NCBI GenBank assembly: GCA_943371965.1
Contig: CALRWV020000002.1
Coordinates: 124,001-188,000 of the forward strand
Origin: CALRWV02 sp943371965
GTDB lineage: Bacteria > Bacteroidota > JABWAT01
Reading direction: 5' to 3'
Length of the DNA: 64,000 bases
How positions within the stretch are numbered: position 1 is the stretch's first letter; the number at the start of each line of letters is the position of its first letter. The translations under genes and the position numbers were made by a program. Under the pieces are notes generated by a model. The model was not told the DNA's origin. It searched no databases and saw only the letters and a program-made list of their open reading frames with translations. This document shows positions 7,563 to 15,986 of the stretch, piece after piece.

Positions 7563-8431
7563 AAATTCTTTTTTCTCTTTTACTATCTCTTTTACTTGTT
7601 GGCTGTTCTGAAAATAATGACAAAACCATTGTATTCGGATTTATTCCATCAACCAATATTGAAGAAGTTGAATCAGTAACCGACTCTTTATGTATTCAAT
7701 TATCAAAAGAAACCGGATTGAATATTAAAGCATTTGTGGCTCCAGATTATGCGTCGCTGATTGAATCCATCAGAACCAAACACGTGCAGATTGCCTGGTT
7801 TGCACCCATGAGTTTTGTAGAAGCTGAACGCGAGACAAAATTGTTTCCTTTACTGACATCAGTACGTGGAGGAAAACCATATTTTTATTCAGGAGTTTTT
7901 GTACGGAAAGATAAAAACATAAATTCCATTTTCGATTTGAAAGGAAAAGTAATGGGTTTTACTGATCCGTCAAGTACTGCCGGAAGAATTTTTCCTGAAG
8001 CAGAATTCAGAAGACTTGGAATAATTCCGGAAACATTTTTCAAGCAGGTTTTATATCTTGGCGGTCACGATAAAGTTGTTGCTGCTGTTCTTGAAGGATC
8101 AATTGATGCAGGAGCCTCTTTTGCAAATGACACCATCAATGTTGACAATGCATGGCATCAATTTATTAAAAGCCCGATTGAAATTGCAAAAATAAAACCT
8201 CTGTTTTTTTCCAAACCAATTCCAGGCGATGTAATTGCCTGTCTCGAATCCATAAAAAAGGAACATCCTGACCAAATCAGTTTGCTGACAGAAAAATTGT
8301 TGGAATATTCTAAAACTCCTGAGGGGAAAATTATCATCAAAAAACTGAACCGGACTGATTCCCTTGTACCGGCTAATCACGGAGATTATGAAATTGTCCG
8401 TGAAATTGCAGATCTCGTCTTGGTTGAATAA
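7559..8431 (+). CDS. PhnD-like substrate-binding lipoprotein (copy 2)
   Basis: 290 residues, paralogue of the gene at 4290. MKILFSLLLSLLLVGC is the lipoprotein signal, Cys16 the lipidation site. The binding-protein core is intact (FGFIPSTNIEEV, VAPDYASLIES, AWFAPMSFVEAE, DPSSTAGR, YLGGHDKVV, DAGASFANDT, SKPIPGDV). Its start codon overlaps the stop of the chemotaxis receptor by 4 nt, so the two are very probably made together. The most economical reading is that the lipoprotein binds a ligand in the periplasm and presents it to the receptor's sensor domain; this is inference from gene order and from periplasmic binding proteins that work with MCPs elsewhere. Confidence 0.85.
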   Translation: MKILFSLLLSLLLVGCSENNDKTIVFGFIPSTNIEEVESVTDSLCIQLSKETGLNIKAFVAPDYASLIESIRTKHVQIAWFAPMSFVEAERETKLFPLLTSVRGGKPYFYSGVFVRKDKNINSIFDLKGKVMGFTDPSSTAGRIFPEAEFRRLGIIPETFFKQVLYLGGHDKVVAAVLEGSIDAGASFANDTINVDNAWHQFIKSPIEIAKIKPLFFSKPIPGDVIACLESIKKEHPDQISLLTEKLLEYSKTPEGKIIIKKLNRTDSLVPANHGDYEIVREIADLVLVE

Positions 8432-8458
8432 TTTTTTCCGTCTGAAAAAGGAAAACTG

Positions 8459-9022
8459 ATGAAAGACAACCGACTACCTCCCGGACAATCTCTAACAACC
8501 AAGTTTCCGGTTTTGACTTATGGAGACACACCAACTGTTGACAGAACAAAATGGCGTTTACTTATTGATGGTCTTGTAGAAAATCCGGTAATATTATCTT
8601 GGGATGATTTTATGTCACTTTCAAAATCACATATTACCTCAGACTTTCACTGTGTTACCCGCTGGAGCCGTTATGACAACGGTTGGACTGGTGTTTCCAT
8701 ACATGAGCTTCTGAAACTGGTTACGGTTCTTCCTGAAGCAAAAGCAGTTATGCAGCATTGTTACGGCGGCTATACAACCAATCTTTTAATTGAAGATTTT
8801 GTACGTGAGCCTAACATGATTGCCTATGAACACGACGGAAAAGAGTTGGATCCCGATCACGGTTATCCTGCAAGAAGCATCGTTCCGCATTTGTTTGCCT
8901 GGAAATCTGCAAAATGGCTCAACCGCATTGAATTCTTGCCGAAAGACAAACCCGGCTTTTGGGAACGGAATGGCTACCACATGCGCGGCGAACCGTTTGC
9001 AGAAGAACGTTACAGCTATTAG
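8459..9022 (+). CDS. Sulfite-oxidase-fold molybdopterin oxidoreductase (cytosolic, YuiH-like)
   Basis: 187 residues, a single Oxidored_molyb domain. The molybdenum-ligating cysteine is Cys65 in DFHCVTRWS; other family signatures are RLLIDGLVENP, LSWDDFMSL, HDGKELDPDHGYPARSIVPH and the C-terminal FWERNGYHMRGEPF. There is no Tat or Sec signal, so unlike MsrP or true sulfite oxidases it should be cytosolic. Substrate unknown. It begins 27 bp after the PhnD-like/MCP pair with AAGGAAA in front, so it is probably in the same operon. PhnD-type AioX next to a molybdoenzyme (arsenite oxidase) is a known parallel arrangement, but the enzyme family is different here. Confidence 0.88.
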   Translation: MKDNRLPPGQSLTTKFPVLTYGDTPTVDRTKWRLLIDGLVENPVILSWDDFMSLSKSHITSDFHCVTRWSRYDNGWTGVSIHELLKLVTVLPEAKAVMQHCYGGYTTNLLIEDFVREPNMIAYEHDGKELDPDHGYPARSIVPHLFAWKSAKWLNRIEFLPKDKPGFWERNGYHMRGEPFAEERYSY

Positions 9023-9075
9023 GAACGTGATACGTGAGAAAAGACTGCCGTATCACGACTCACGCATCACGATGT
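9023..9075 (+). repeat. Phrase-like repeat with internal inversion (CGTGATACG family)
   Basis: Directly after the stop codon: AACGTGATACGTGAG, then a short spacer and the inverted words CCGTATCACG, ACTCACGCATCACG. The two halves are partly complementary and could fold. Same family as 2459-2490 and 24146-24176. Confidence 0.6.
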
Positions 9076-9109
9076 ATCTCACAATCAATCAACCAATCTG
9101 GAAATTTTC

Positions 9110-10396
9110 ATGGCCGAAATTAAAGCATTCAGAGGATTTGTTTACAATCCGCAAAAAGTAGATTACCAGGATATTACCTGTCCGCCTTATGATGTTATTT
9201 CTCTAAAACTTCATCAGGAATTATATGACAAACATCCCAACAATGCAGTGAGACTTGAACTTCCAAAAGAAGAAAATAAATATACCGTTGCAGCAGAAAG
9301 ATGGACAGACTGGAAAAATGAAAAAATTCTGGTTCAGGATGAACGTCCGGCAATTTATGTTTGTGATCAGACTTTTGAAACCAAAGATGGAAAAATGGTA
9401 ACCAGACGCGGATTTCTTGCGAGACTTCGTGTTGTTCCTTTTTCGGACAAAGTTGTACTTCCGCATGAGAAAACCCTAACAAAAGCTAAGTCAGACCGGT
9501 TGAATTTATTCAAAGAAACAGCGGCAAATTTCTCACCGATTTTTCTTTTGTACCAGGACAGCAAAAACACGGTTGAAGATTTGATTGAAGAAGTACGTGA
9601 TGAGGTTCCGTTTATTGATGTTGTCGATTATCAGGGAGCAGCAAATCATGTTTGGCGTTTAATGAATGTGGCAGTTATAGAAAAACTGGAAGAGTTTTTT
9701 GCCAATGAGCAAGTTTATATTGCTGACGGACATCACCGTTATGAAACAGCTTTGGAATATGCAAAAATCAGGGCTGAACAGAATCCAAACCACAACGGAA
9801 ATGAATCCTATAATTTTGTGATGGCATATTTTACAAGCATGTCTGCACCGGATCTGGTTGTCTATCCTACTCACCGTTTGGTTCATTCACTGCCTATTGA
9901 AATATTGGAATCACTGGATTCAAAATTGAATTCTGGATTTTCAGCAACTTCTTTTTCAGAAGAATCTGAATTGAAAAAGTGGCTTTCGGAATCCAAAACC
10001 TACCGGTTTGGTTTGGTCAGAAAAAAAGGTGATAAATTGAATTTTACCGGATTGCTTTATAGAGAAGATTTCAGCCTGTTTCCCGATCAAACTCAACCCA
10101 AACCGCTTCTTGCTCTAGATGTGAGCATTCTGCATCAGCTTATCATCAAACAGTTTTTGAATATTTCACAGGAAGCACAGGATCAGCAGACCAATTTATA
10201 TTATTCTAAGGATTGGAACGAAACTGTTGGTGAAGTAAAATCCGGAAAAGCCCAACTCGCCTTTCTTATGAATTCGACTCCGGTTGAATCAATCCGCGAA
10301 GTTTCAAATTTGGGATTTGTTATGCCCCAGAAATCCACTTTCTTCTATCCCAAGGTCATAACCGGAATTGTTTTCAGCGACTTGAACGATAAATAG
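9110..10396 (+). CDS. DUF1015 family protein
   Basis: 428 residues covering the whole DUF1015 family, which begins with the conserved IKAFRGFVYNP and CPPYDVIS motifs seen here at residues 4-30. Other conserved parts are LPHEKTL, DGHHRYETAL (around 205-214) and the Ala/Leu-rich middle. Members are soluble proteins of about 400 residues found widely in bacteria; their biochemical role is unestablished, although the DGHHRYETA motif resembles a catalytic site. It stands alone between a phrase-like repeat and a strong bidirectional terminator. Confidence 0.92.
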   Translation: MAEIKAFRGFVYNPQKVDYQDITCPPYDVISLKLHQELYDKHPNNAVRLELPKEENKYTVAAERWTDWKNEKILVQDERPAIYVCDQTFETKDGKMVTRRGFLARLRVVPFSDKVVLPHEKTLTKAKSDRLNLFKETAANFSPIFLLYQDSKNTVEDLIEEVRDEVPFIDVVDYQGAANHVWRLMNVAVIEKLEEFFANEQVYIADGHHRYETALEYAKIRAEQNPNHNGNESYNFVMAYFTSMSAPDLVVYPTHRLVHSLPIEILESLDSKLNSGFSATSFSEESELKKWLSESKTYRFGLVRKKGDKLNFTGLLYREDFSLFPDQTQPKPLLALDVSILHQLIIKQFLNISQEAQDQQTNLYYSKDWNETVGEVKSGKAQLAFLMNSTPVESIREVSNLGFVMPQKSTFFYPKVITGIVFSDLNDK

Positions 10397-10420
10397 AAAA
10401 GGCGCTTTAAGCGCCTTTTT
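10397..10420. terminator. Bidirectional Rho-independent terminator
   Basis: AAAAGGCGCTT and AAGCGCCTTTTT form a near-perfect palindrome with A and T tracts on both sides. It sits between the ends of two convergent genes (stop codons at 10396 and 10425) and can stop transcription from both. Confidence 0.9.
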
Positions 10421-10424
10421 CTAT

Positions 10425-11879
10425 TTATTCATTGTAAAGTTGATTTATTTCTGATTCAGTGATTACACGGTTATAAATTCTGATATCATCAAGCCACCCA
10501 CCGTAGAAGTAAGCATTGTCACCGCTTCCAATTCTCAAATCCTTTCCTGCATTATTTAAGAGGGAACGCGGATCACTTTCTGAAACTAATAGAATTCCGT
10601 CTTTATATATTTTCATTGAGCTTTCTGAGGTACTAGAAATAAAAACAAAATGGTGCCAAATTTCATTTAACAAATGATTTCTTTCATATAATCTGCCGGG
10701 TGCATTTCCACCTTCTCCTTGCCATCCGAAATCCCAAAAGGCAAAATTACTGCCATCATGAAAATAATCTACAGAAACAGCAAATCGGTTATTATCTGGG
10801 GTAAGCATCAATTGAAATTGAGGTTTTGAGCTCTTTGATTTCAACCAAATTGAAACAGATATTTCTTTTGAGGGAATTGAATTTCCAATTCCTGATACTT
10901 TTATAAAATCATTTACACCATCAAATTCAAATGCTTTACCAGATTCTCCTTTTCTATCTGTGGAAATGGATGCACCATTAACTTCTCCATTAAAATTATT
11001 ACCGCTTTCGTCATTTGCGTTCCCGTTAAATGGAAAATAAACAACCAATCCATCTGATAAAGTTGATTCAGGAACATCGTTTCCTTCTTCCAAAACAAAA
11101 ATGATTGGTTTATTTTTATATCCTGTCAGTTGATCATAATTCAATTCTTTAACCTGAGATTTGTAGCCGGATTTTTTGACTGTGATTTTATATATTTTAT
11201 CAAGGCCAAGATCTTTTATAACAATAGAATTGGTTGCCGCATTAATATTGCTGTCAAACAGAACAGAAGTTTCATTTACTACCTTTAATCCTGCATCCGT
11301 TAATACAAAACCCTGAATGTCGGAATTGTAAACAGAAACAGTGAGAAGAAAGTTTATTACAGGAATAATTTCAAACTTGAAACTGGCATACCCAAAATCC
11401 TCAGGGTTACCGTTACCGATTTCAACCACCTCAAGTGTTAAGTTATTTACCTGATCTTTTTCTACAGAAAACTCAACTGGGAGTGGTTTGCTGACAACAT
11501 GTGCAAGAGGAGAGCCGAGAACCGGGGTTGCATAAACAGCTTCATTGTTTTCATTGATAACTACAAATTCAGTTACATGATAACTTCCAACTTTCAGGTC
11601 AATTGGTGAAGTTATCTGACCAGTTCCAAACGAAATAAGATCCATTTTTCTGAGTTTGAAAACTTCTTCACCGTTCGAATTGGTAAGAGTAACCAGAATT
11701 GAAAGGGAAGATGTTGTTTTGTTTAGTGATTTTGAGTTGACTGAACTCTGTACTCCGGAACTGAAAGAAAACTGAATACTTCCTTTTTGATTGGATTCTT
11801 CTGGAGAAACTGGACTTTTACATGATTGGATGAAAAAAAGGGTTGCAAAACTGAATAAATAAAATATTTTTTTAAACAT
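10425..11879 (-). CDS. LamG-domain lipoprotein
   Basis: 484 residues. MFKKIFYLFSFATLFFIQSC is a lipoprotein signal (Cys20). The N-terminal third is low-complexity and Ser/Asn-rich, typical of surface lipoproteins; residues about 165-260 hold a carboxypeptidase-regulatory/PEGA-like fold (VNETSVLFD, IYKITVKKSGYKSQ). The C-terminal 200 residues are a concanavalin A-like LamG domain: LVVYFPFNGNANDESGNNFN, ISVSIWLKS, WHHFVFISS, and WLDDIRIYNRVITESEI at the end. Such domains bind sugars or proteins. A sigma-70-like promoter and GGGAG ribosome binding site precede it. Transcribed alone, ending at a bidirectional terminator. Confidence 0.88.
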   Translation of the reverse strand: MFKKIFYLFSFATLFFIQSCKSPVSPEESNQKGSIQFSFSSGVQSSVNSKSLNKTTSSLSILVTLTNSNGEEVFKLRKMDLISFGTGQITSPIDLKVGSYHVTEFVVINENNEAVYATPVLGSPLAHVVSKPLPVEFSVEKDQVNNLTLEVVEIGNGNPEDFGYASFKFEIIPVINFLLTVSVYNSDIQGFVLTDAGLKVVNETSVLFDSNINAATNSIVIKDLGLDKIYKITVKKSGYKSQVKELNYDQLTGYKNKPIIFVLEEGNDVPESTLSDGLVVYFPFNGNANDESGNNFNGEVNGASISTDRKGESGKAFEFDGVNDFIKVSGIGNSIPSKEISVSIWLKSKSSKPQFQLMLTPDNNRFAVSVDYFHDGSNFAFWDFGWQGEGGNAPGRLYERNHLLNEIWHHFVFISSTSESSMKIYKDGILLVSESDPRSLLNNAGKDLRIGSGDNAYFYGGWLDDIRIYNRVITESEINQLYNE

Positions 11880-11912
11880 GGGGATCTCCCGGGTATTTTT
11901 AATTCTGAAACC

Positions 11913-11941
11913 AATTTAACACACTTTCCGTGCAGTGTCAA
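11913..11941 (-). promoter_or_regulatory. Sigma-70-like promoter TTGACA-17-TAAATT for the LamG gene
   Basis: On the minus strand TTGACA (11941-11936) is separated by exactly 17 bp from TAAATT (11918-11913), about 35 bp before the ATG at 11879. Bacteroidota housekeeping promoters usually look different, so the match could be chance. Confidence 0.35.
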
Positions 11942-11991
11942 CAGATTAGACAGTCAGTTGTGTTAAGTTCATTAGCCGGTGGTTAGAATAA

Positions 11992-13176
11992 CTATATCCG
12001 TCCCCAAATAGCCTTTACATCAATTCCACCATTATTGAACTTCATTTCCCTACCCACCGTTAATTTCAACGCAGTTATGTAAGCCGGATGAGCCAGAATA
12101 AAAAGAAAATCCCAACCTGAAAATTCCTTTCGGAGATGGTTTCCCATTCTCTCATAAAAGAAAATCATATCTTCAAAACTGCCACCAACCCTTTTTCCAT
12201 AAGGGGGATTGCTGACAATCAAACCATCGGAACCAAATGTGTTTTTCAATTCAAAAAAATCTTTGTGTTCAAATTTTATTGAGCGGAAAATGTTTGCTGA
12301 CTTGATGTTTTCATTTGCTGCATGAACAGCATTGACATCAAAATCAAAACCCAAATATTTAACCGATGTCTGATCATGTTCCGGTTTGGGAAAAATATTC
12401 TTTATTTTATTCCAACGAGACAAATTGAAGAAGGGGAAATTTTCAAACGCATAATTTCTGACAAAGCCAGGCTGAATTGAATTTGATGTCAGAAGATACT
12501 CGAACAGAAAAGTTCCTGAACCGCAGAATGGATCCATTATTACTGCAGATTCTTTTTTTCTGGATTGCAGAAGAATTCCAGAAGCAATGGTTTCCCTTAT
12601 CGGTGCATCAACTGAAAATTTTTTATACCCGCGTTTGTGAAGATGCTCACCAGAGGTATCAATGCTGACTGTGCAATCATCTTCAAAAAGACGTATATAG
12701 ATTTTTGATTTGGCATCATTTGTTTTTTTAACTGCGATCCCAAACTGGCTGTAATAATTTTCAATGGCTTCAAAAATACTGCTTTCAATATTTCCGGTGT
12801 GGTGCAGACGCGAAGTTTTTGCTGTAACTTCAAAAGAAACGTCAGGAGAAATTCCAAGATATAATTCCCATGAAATGCGTTTGCATTTATTGAACAGCTC
12901 AGGATATGATTTTGTTTTAAACTGAGCAATACGGAGTAAAATCCGGTTTGCAATTCTTGACGAGTAATTTGCAAAATACATCAGGTCTATGGATCCGGAA
13001 AATTCAATTCCGCCATCAAAAAAACTGTCAATCTGCAGTTCTGGAATGGCAGAAAGTTCCTGTTTCAAAACTGTTTCGAAACCGATTGCACAACCCGCAA
13101 AGAAATTATGATTTTCTTTCAGGATATATCTTTTTATCCGTCGGTCAAGTGCCCGTTCTGACAGATCAGTTTTCAT
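11992..13176 (-). CDS. THUMP-domain 23S rRNA guanine-N2 methyltransferase (RlmL/Trm14 type)
   Basis: 394 residues. After a basic leader comes NFFAGCAIGFETVLKQEL, the start of the ferredoxin-like/THUMP RNA-binding region (residues about 24-180). The Rossmann methyltransferase domain follows: motif I DPFCGSGTFLFE at about 214-225, an acidic FDFDVNAVHAA, and catalytic motif IV SNPPYGKRVGG at about 320. This matches the N-terminal half of RlmL, which makes m2G2445 in 23S rRNA; the K half (RlmK) is absent. Its first 11 nt overlap the end of the histidine kinase gene upstream, so translation is probably coupled; a functional link is not obvious. Confidence 0.9.
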   Translation of the reverse strand: MKTDLSERALDRRIKRYILKENHNFFAGCAIGFETVLKQELSAIPELQIDSFFDGGIEFSGSIDLMYFANYSSRIANRILLRIAQFKTKSYPELFNKCKRISWELYLGISPDVSFEVTAKTSRLHHTGNIESSIFEAIENYYSQFGIAVKKTNDAKSKIYIRLFEDDCTVSIDTSGEHLHKRGYKKFSVDAPIRETIASGILLQSRKKESAVIMDPFCGSGTFLFEYLLTSNSIQPGFVRNYAFENFPFFNLSRWNKIKNIFPKPEHDQTSVKYLGFDFDVNAVHAANENIKSANIFRSIKFEHKDFFELKNTFGSDGLIVSNPPYGKRVGGSFEDMIFFYERMGNHLRKEFSGWDFLFILAHPAYITALKLTVGREMKFNNGGIDVKAIWGRI

Positions 13177-15829
13177 TTTTTCCTGCCGGAAGTTTTATTT
13201 CAAATTCAGTTCCCAGATTTTCACCGCTGACAAACGAAATCATTCCGCCGTGGTTTTTAATAATTTCATAACTGATTGAAAGACCGAGCCCGAAACCTTC
13301 ACCAATTTTCTGTGTGGTGAAAAACGGATCAAAAATTTTATCCTGAATATCGTGTTTAATACCCATACCTGAATCGATGATTTTTACATAAACCGAATCG
13401 CCATCCGTATAGGACATGAAAGTAATGGTTCCTTTGTCAGGAATTGATTGAATTGCATTTTGTGTGATGCTGAAAATGACCTGATTCAACTGACCTTCAA
13501 ATCCCAAAACAGGCGGAATGGGAGTAAGCTGTTTTTCGATTTCAATCCGCTCCTGCCAGTCAACTTTTGTCAGGTTGATTACAGTTTCAATTGTTTCATT
13601 CAGGTTTATTTTAGATTTGATGTTTTCATTTATTTTCAGATAATTTTTCAGTGTGTCAATTACCTTAGATGCCTGGTCAGTTCCTTTTTCAATACTGCGC
13701 GTAAAGATTCCGATTTCATTGCTGAGTTCTGAAACTTCGATTTCATTCTGAAGAACATTCAGTTTCTGGATATTTTCAAATATTTTGACTGCATCACTGT
13801 TGGTTTCAATTTCAAAAACAATCTGGTGGTAAATATTCAGGCGTTCCTGCATTTCCGAAATCAATCTTTGTAAGGGATGGATACTTGCAGAAATCATATT
13901 CAGAGGATTGTTGATTTCATGTGCAATTCCGGCAACCAGGGTTCCCATTGCGTTCATTTTTTCAGAGTGGATCAGTTGAAGCTGTGCATCTTTCAATTCC
14001 GCAGTTCTCTGTTTTACTTTTCCTTCAAGAGATGCATTCAATTTTTTGATTTCAGAATATACAATCGCATTATCAAGCGTGATGGCAAACTGACTTGAAA
14101 GTGTAATTAAAAGCTGAACATCTTCATCGTCATAACTTCTCTCTGAAAGTTTATCCCACAAACAAATGAAACCCAGCAATTCACGTTTGTTGTAAAGCGG
14201 AATGAGAAGTTTGGCACCAAGGTCTTTGAACACGAGCATGTTGATATTGGATTCTGTGTAATCTTCAAGCAAAATAAATTCCTTTCCCCTGAAGAGCTCA
14301 CTTGTACCAAGATCAAAATGAAGTTCACCCAACTGGAACAGTTCACTTTCCGAAAAACCTTCAAAATCTGAGAGCAGATATTGAGTTTCACTCCAGATGT
14401 AAACAGAGACTTTTTTGATTTTCATCACCACATGAAGTTCATTCATGAGCGCCATCAGTAAATCGGGAAGGGAAATAATATGAGTGGATGTCCGTGCAAA
14501 ACTCATGATGGAAGTTTTGTAATCGTACCTGTCACGGTCAAAAACAGATTCTACAAATTTCTGGATTTTTACTTTCAGCGGATTCAAAAGCATAACAAGC
14601 AGAAACACTGAAATAATATTGATGATATGAAATTCCAGATTGAATCCTACACTGTAAACGTAGGATATCAGAACAATTGCTCCGAGATAAATTACAGTGA
14701 GCAGGAAAAGGATAATTGAAAACTGTGTGCTTCGTTTGATGACGAGCCTGACATCCACAATTTTATGACGGAAAATTGAAATCGCAATCCCAAAATATAC
14801 AAACAATAGAAACAGCAGCGGATATTGCCCTGTGATCAATCCGCGGGGATAAAAAATCGGGACAACCTGGAAAATAATAATAGGAATAATTGCAAAAACA
14901 ACTCCTGCGGTCGCAACCATCAGTCTTTGTTTTTTGTTAGAATTGTTAGCCGTTTGCAGATTGTAGATCAGAAAAGAAATTGCAAGCAGTTCATTAACCA
15001 GCTGGAATATATTGTTTACTGTAAAAATTATCGAAATCAGAGGAGTTATATAAAAATGTGCCCATGAATAAACTGCTGCAATGACAATCCAAATCGAGTA
15101 ACCTGCAACGAGAATGTTTTTCCGTTTCCGTGTTAATTTTTCCTGTTCAGGGTAGACAAGAAAAAAATGCAGAAAAATTACCGAGACCAGCGAAAGGGAA
15201 ACATTTCCGGTAATGGTCCTGATTTGTATAATGTCAATTGAATCACCAAATTCAAAACTGCTCATTTGCAGGAAGAAAAACGTCAGGGTAGAGAAAAAAT
15301 AAAAGAGAAGTGAGTTTCTGTCTTCGGGTTTTACAATTATTAAAATGTTTCCAATCAGAAAAATGATAAAAGCTACAAAAAATTTGAAGTCAATAAACTT
15401 CCATAACTCCCATAAAAAATCTGTCCGTTCTTTTGATGTGTAGAGAAGAACTTTTTCTGCATTGTTTCTGAGAATTGAAACGGTAACAGGCTTGGAGAAC
15501 ATTTTTTCAGACAAAACAACTTCATTCCGGAATCTTTCATAACGCGAACTGTATTTTAGGAAATATCCATTTTCTTTGGTAAACGAATATCCGTTTACCT
15601 TTATAATGATGTCACCTGACTGTACACCCGATTCGGACAGTGGACTCCAATCAGGAACAGAGAGAATTTTGAAATAATAGGTACTGCTGTCGGGGGTAAT
15701 AATTTCGTAGTTTGATTTTGCAAAAATTCCTGTAAAATGGATGGGATGGAAATAATTAAAAATGGGTGTACAAATAATGAACACAACAAATGAAAGGGTC
15801 AGAAAAAATAGCCGCTGATTGAATTGCAT
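13166..15829 (-). CDS. Large membrane histidine kinase (PDZ, multi-TM, GAF, HisKA, HATPase)
   Basis: 887 residues. Order of parts: N-terminal membrane helix; PDZ domain at about 45-110 (WSPLSESGVQSGDIIIKVNG); seven to nine membrane helices from about 135 to 410; GAF-like domain about 450-590; coiled coil; HisKA with EKMNAMGTLVAGIAHEINNP, phosphoaccepting His at about 637; HATPase domain about 740-880 with N box NQVIFSITQNAIQSI, DSGMGIKHD and GFGLGLSISYEI. A PDZ domain on the outer side of a kinase is unusual and may sense peptides or misfolded protein ends. There is no receiver domain and no adjacent response regulator; the gene downstream, overlapping by 11 nt, is an rRNA methyltransferase. 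Confidence 0.92.
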   Translation of the reverse strand: MQFNQRLFFLTLSFVVFIICTPIFNYFHPIHFTGIFAKSNYEIITPDSSTYYFKILSVPDWSPLSESGVQSGDIIIKVNGYSFTKENGYFLKYSSRYERFRNEVVLSEKMFSKPVTVSILRNNAEKVLLYTSKERTDFLWELWKFIDFKFFVAFIIFLIGNILIIVKPEDRNSLLFYFFSTLTFFFLQMSSFEFGDSIDIIQIRTITGNVSLSLVSVIFLHFFLVYPEQEKLTRKRKNILVAGYSIWIVIAAVYSWAHFYITPLISIIFTVNNIFQLVNELLAISFLIYNLQTANNSNKKQRLMVATAGVVFAIIPIIIFQVVPIFYPRGLITGQYPLLFLLFVYFGIAISIFRHKIVDVRLVIKRSTQFSIILFLLTVIYLGAIVLISYVYSVGFNLEFHIINIISVFLLVMLLNPLKVKIQKFVESVFDRDRYDYKTSIMSFARTSTHIISLPDLLMALMNELHVVMKIKKVSVYIWSETQYLLSDFEGFSESELFQLGELHFDLGTSELFRGKEFILLEDYTESNINMLVFKDLGAKLLIPLYNKRELLGFICLWDKLSERSYDDEDVQLLITLSSQFAITLDNAIVYSEIKKLNASLEGKVKQRTAELKDAQLQLIHSEKMNAMGTLVAGIAHEINNPLNMISASIHPLQRLISEMQERLNIYHQIVFEIETNSDAVKIFENIQKLNVLQNEIEVSELSNEIGIFTRSIEKGTDQASKVIDTLKNYLKINENIKSKINLNETIETVINLTKVDWQERIEIEKQLTPIPPVLGFEGQLNQVIFSITQNAIQSIPDKGTITFMSYTDGDSVYVKIIDSGMGIKHDIQDKIFDPFFTTQKIGEGFGLGLSISYEIIKNHGGMISFVSGENLGTEFEIKLPAGKNEN

Positions 15830-15986
15830 GCAGTAAAGTCTTGATTTTCAATGAAGATATGAAAGTTTGATTAAAATATGCATCTGAAACCAGGAAAAAT
15901 ATCCTTTGATAATTTGTGCCTTTTCAGTGCATATTACCTGTTTGAAATGAAAATACAGGTCATAATTTAGCCAAATACCAAGATTT

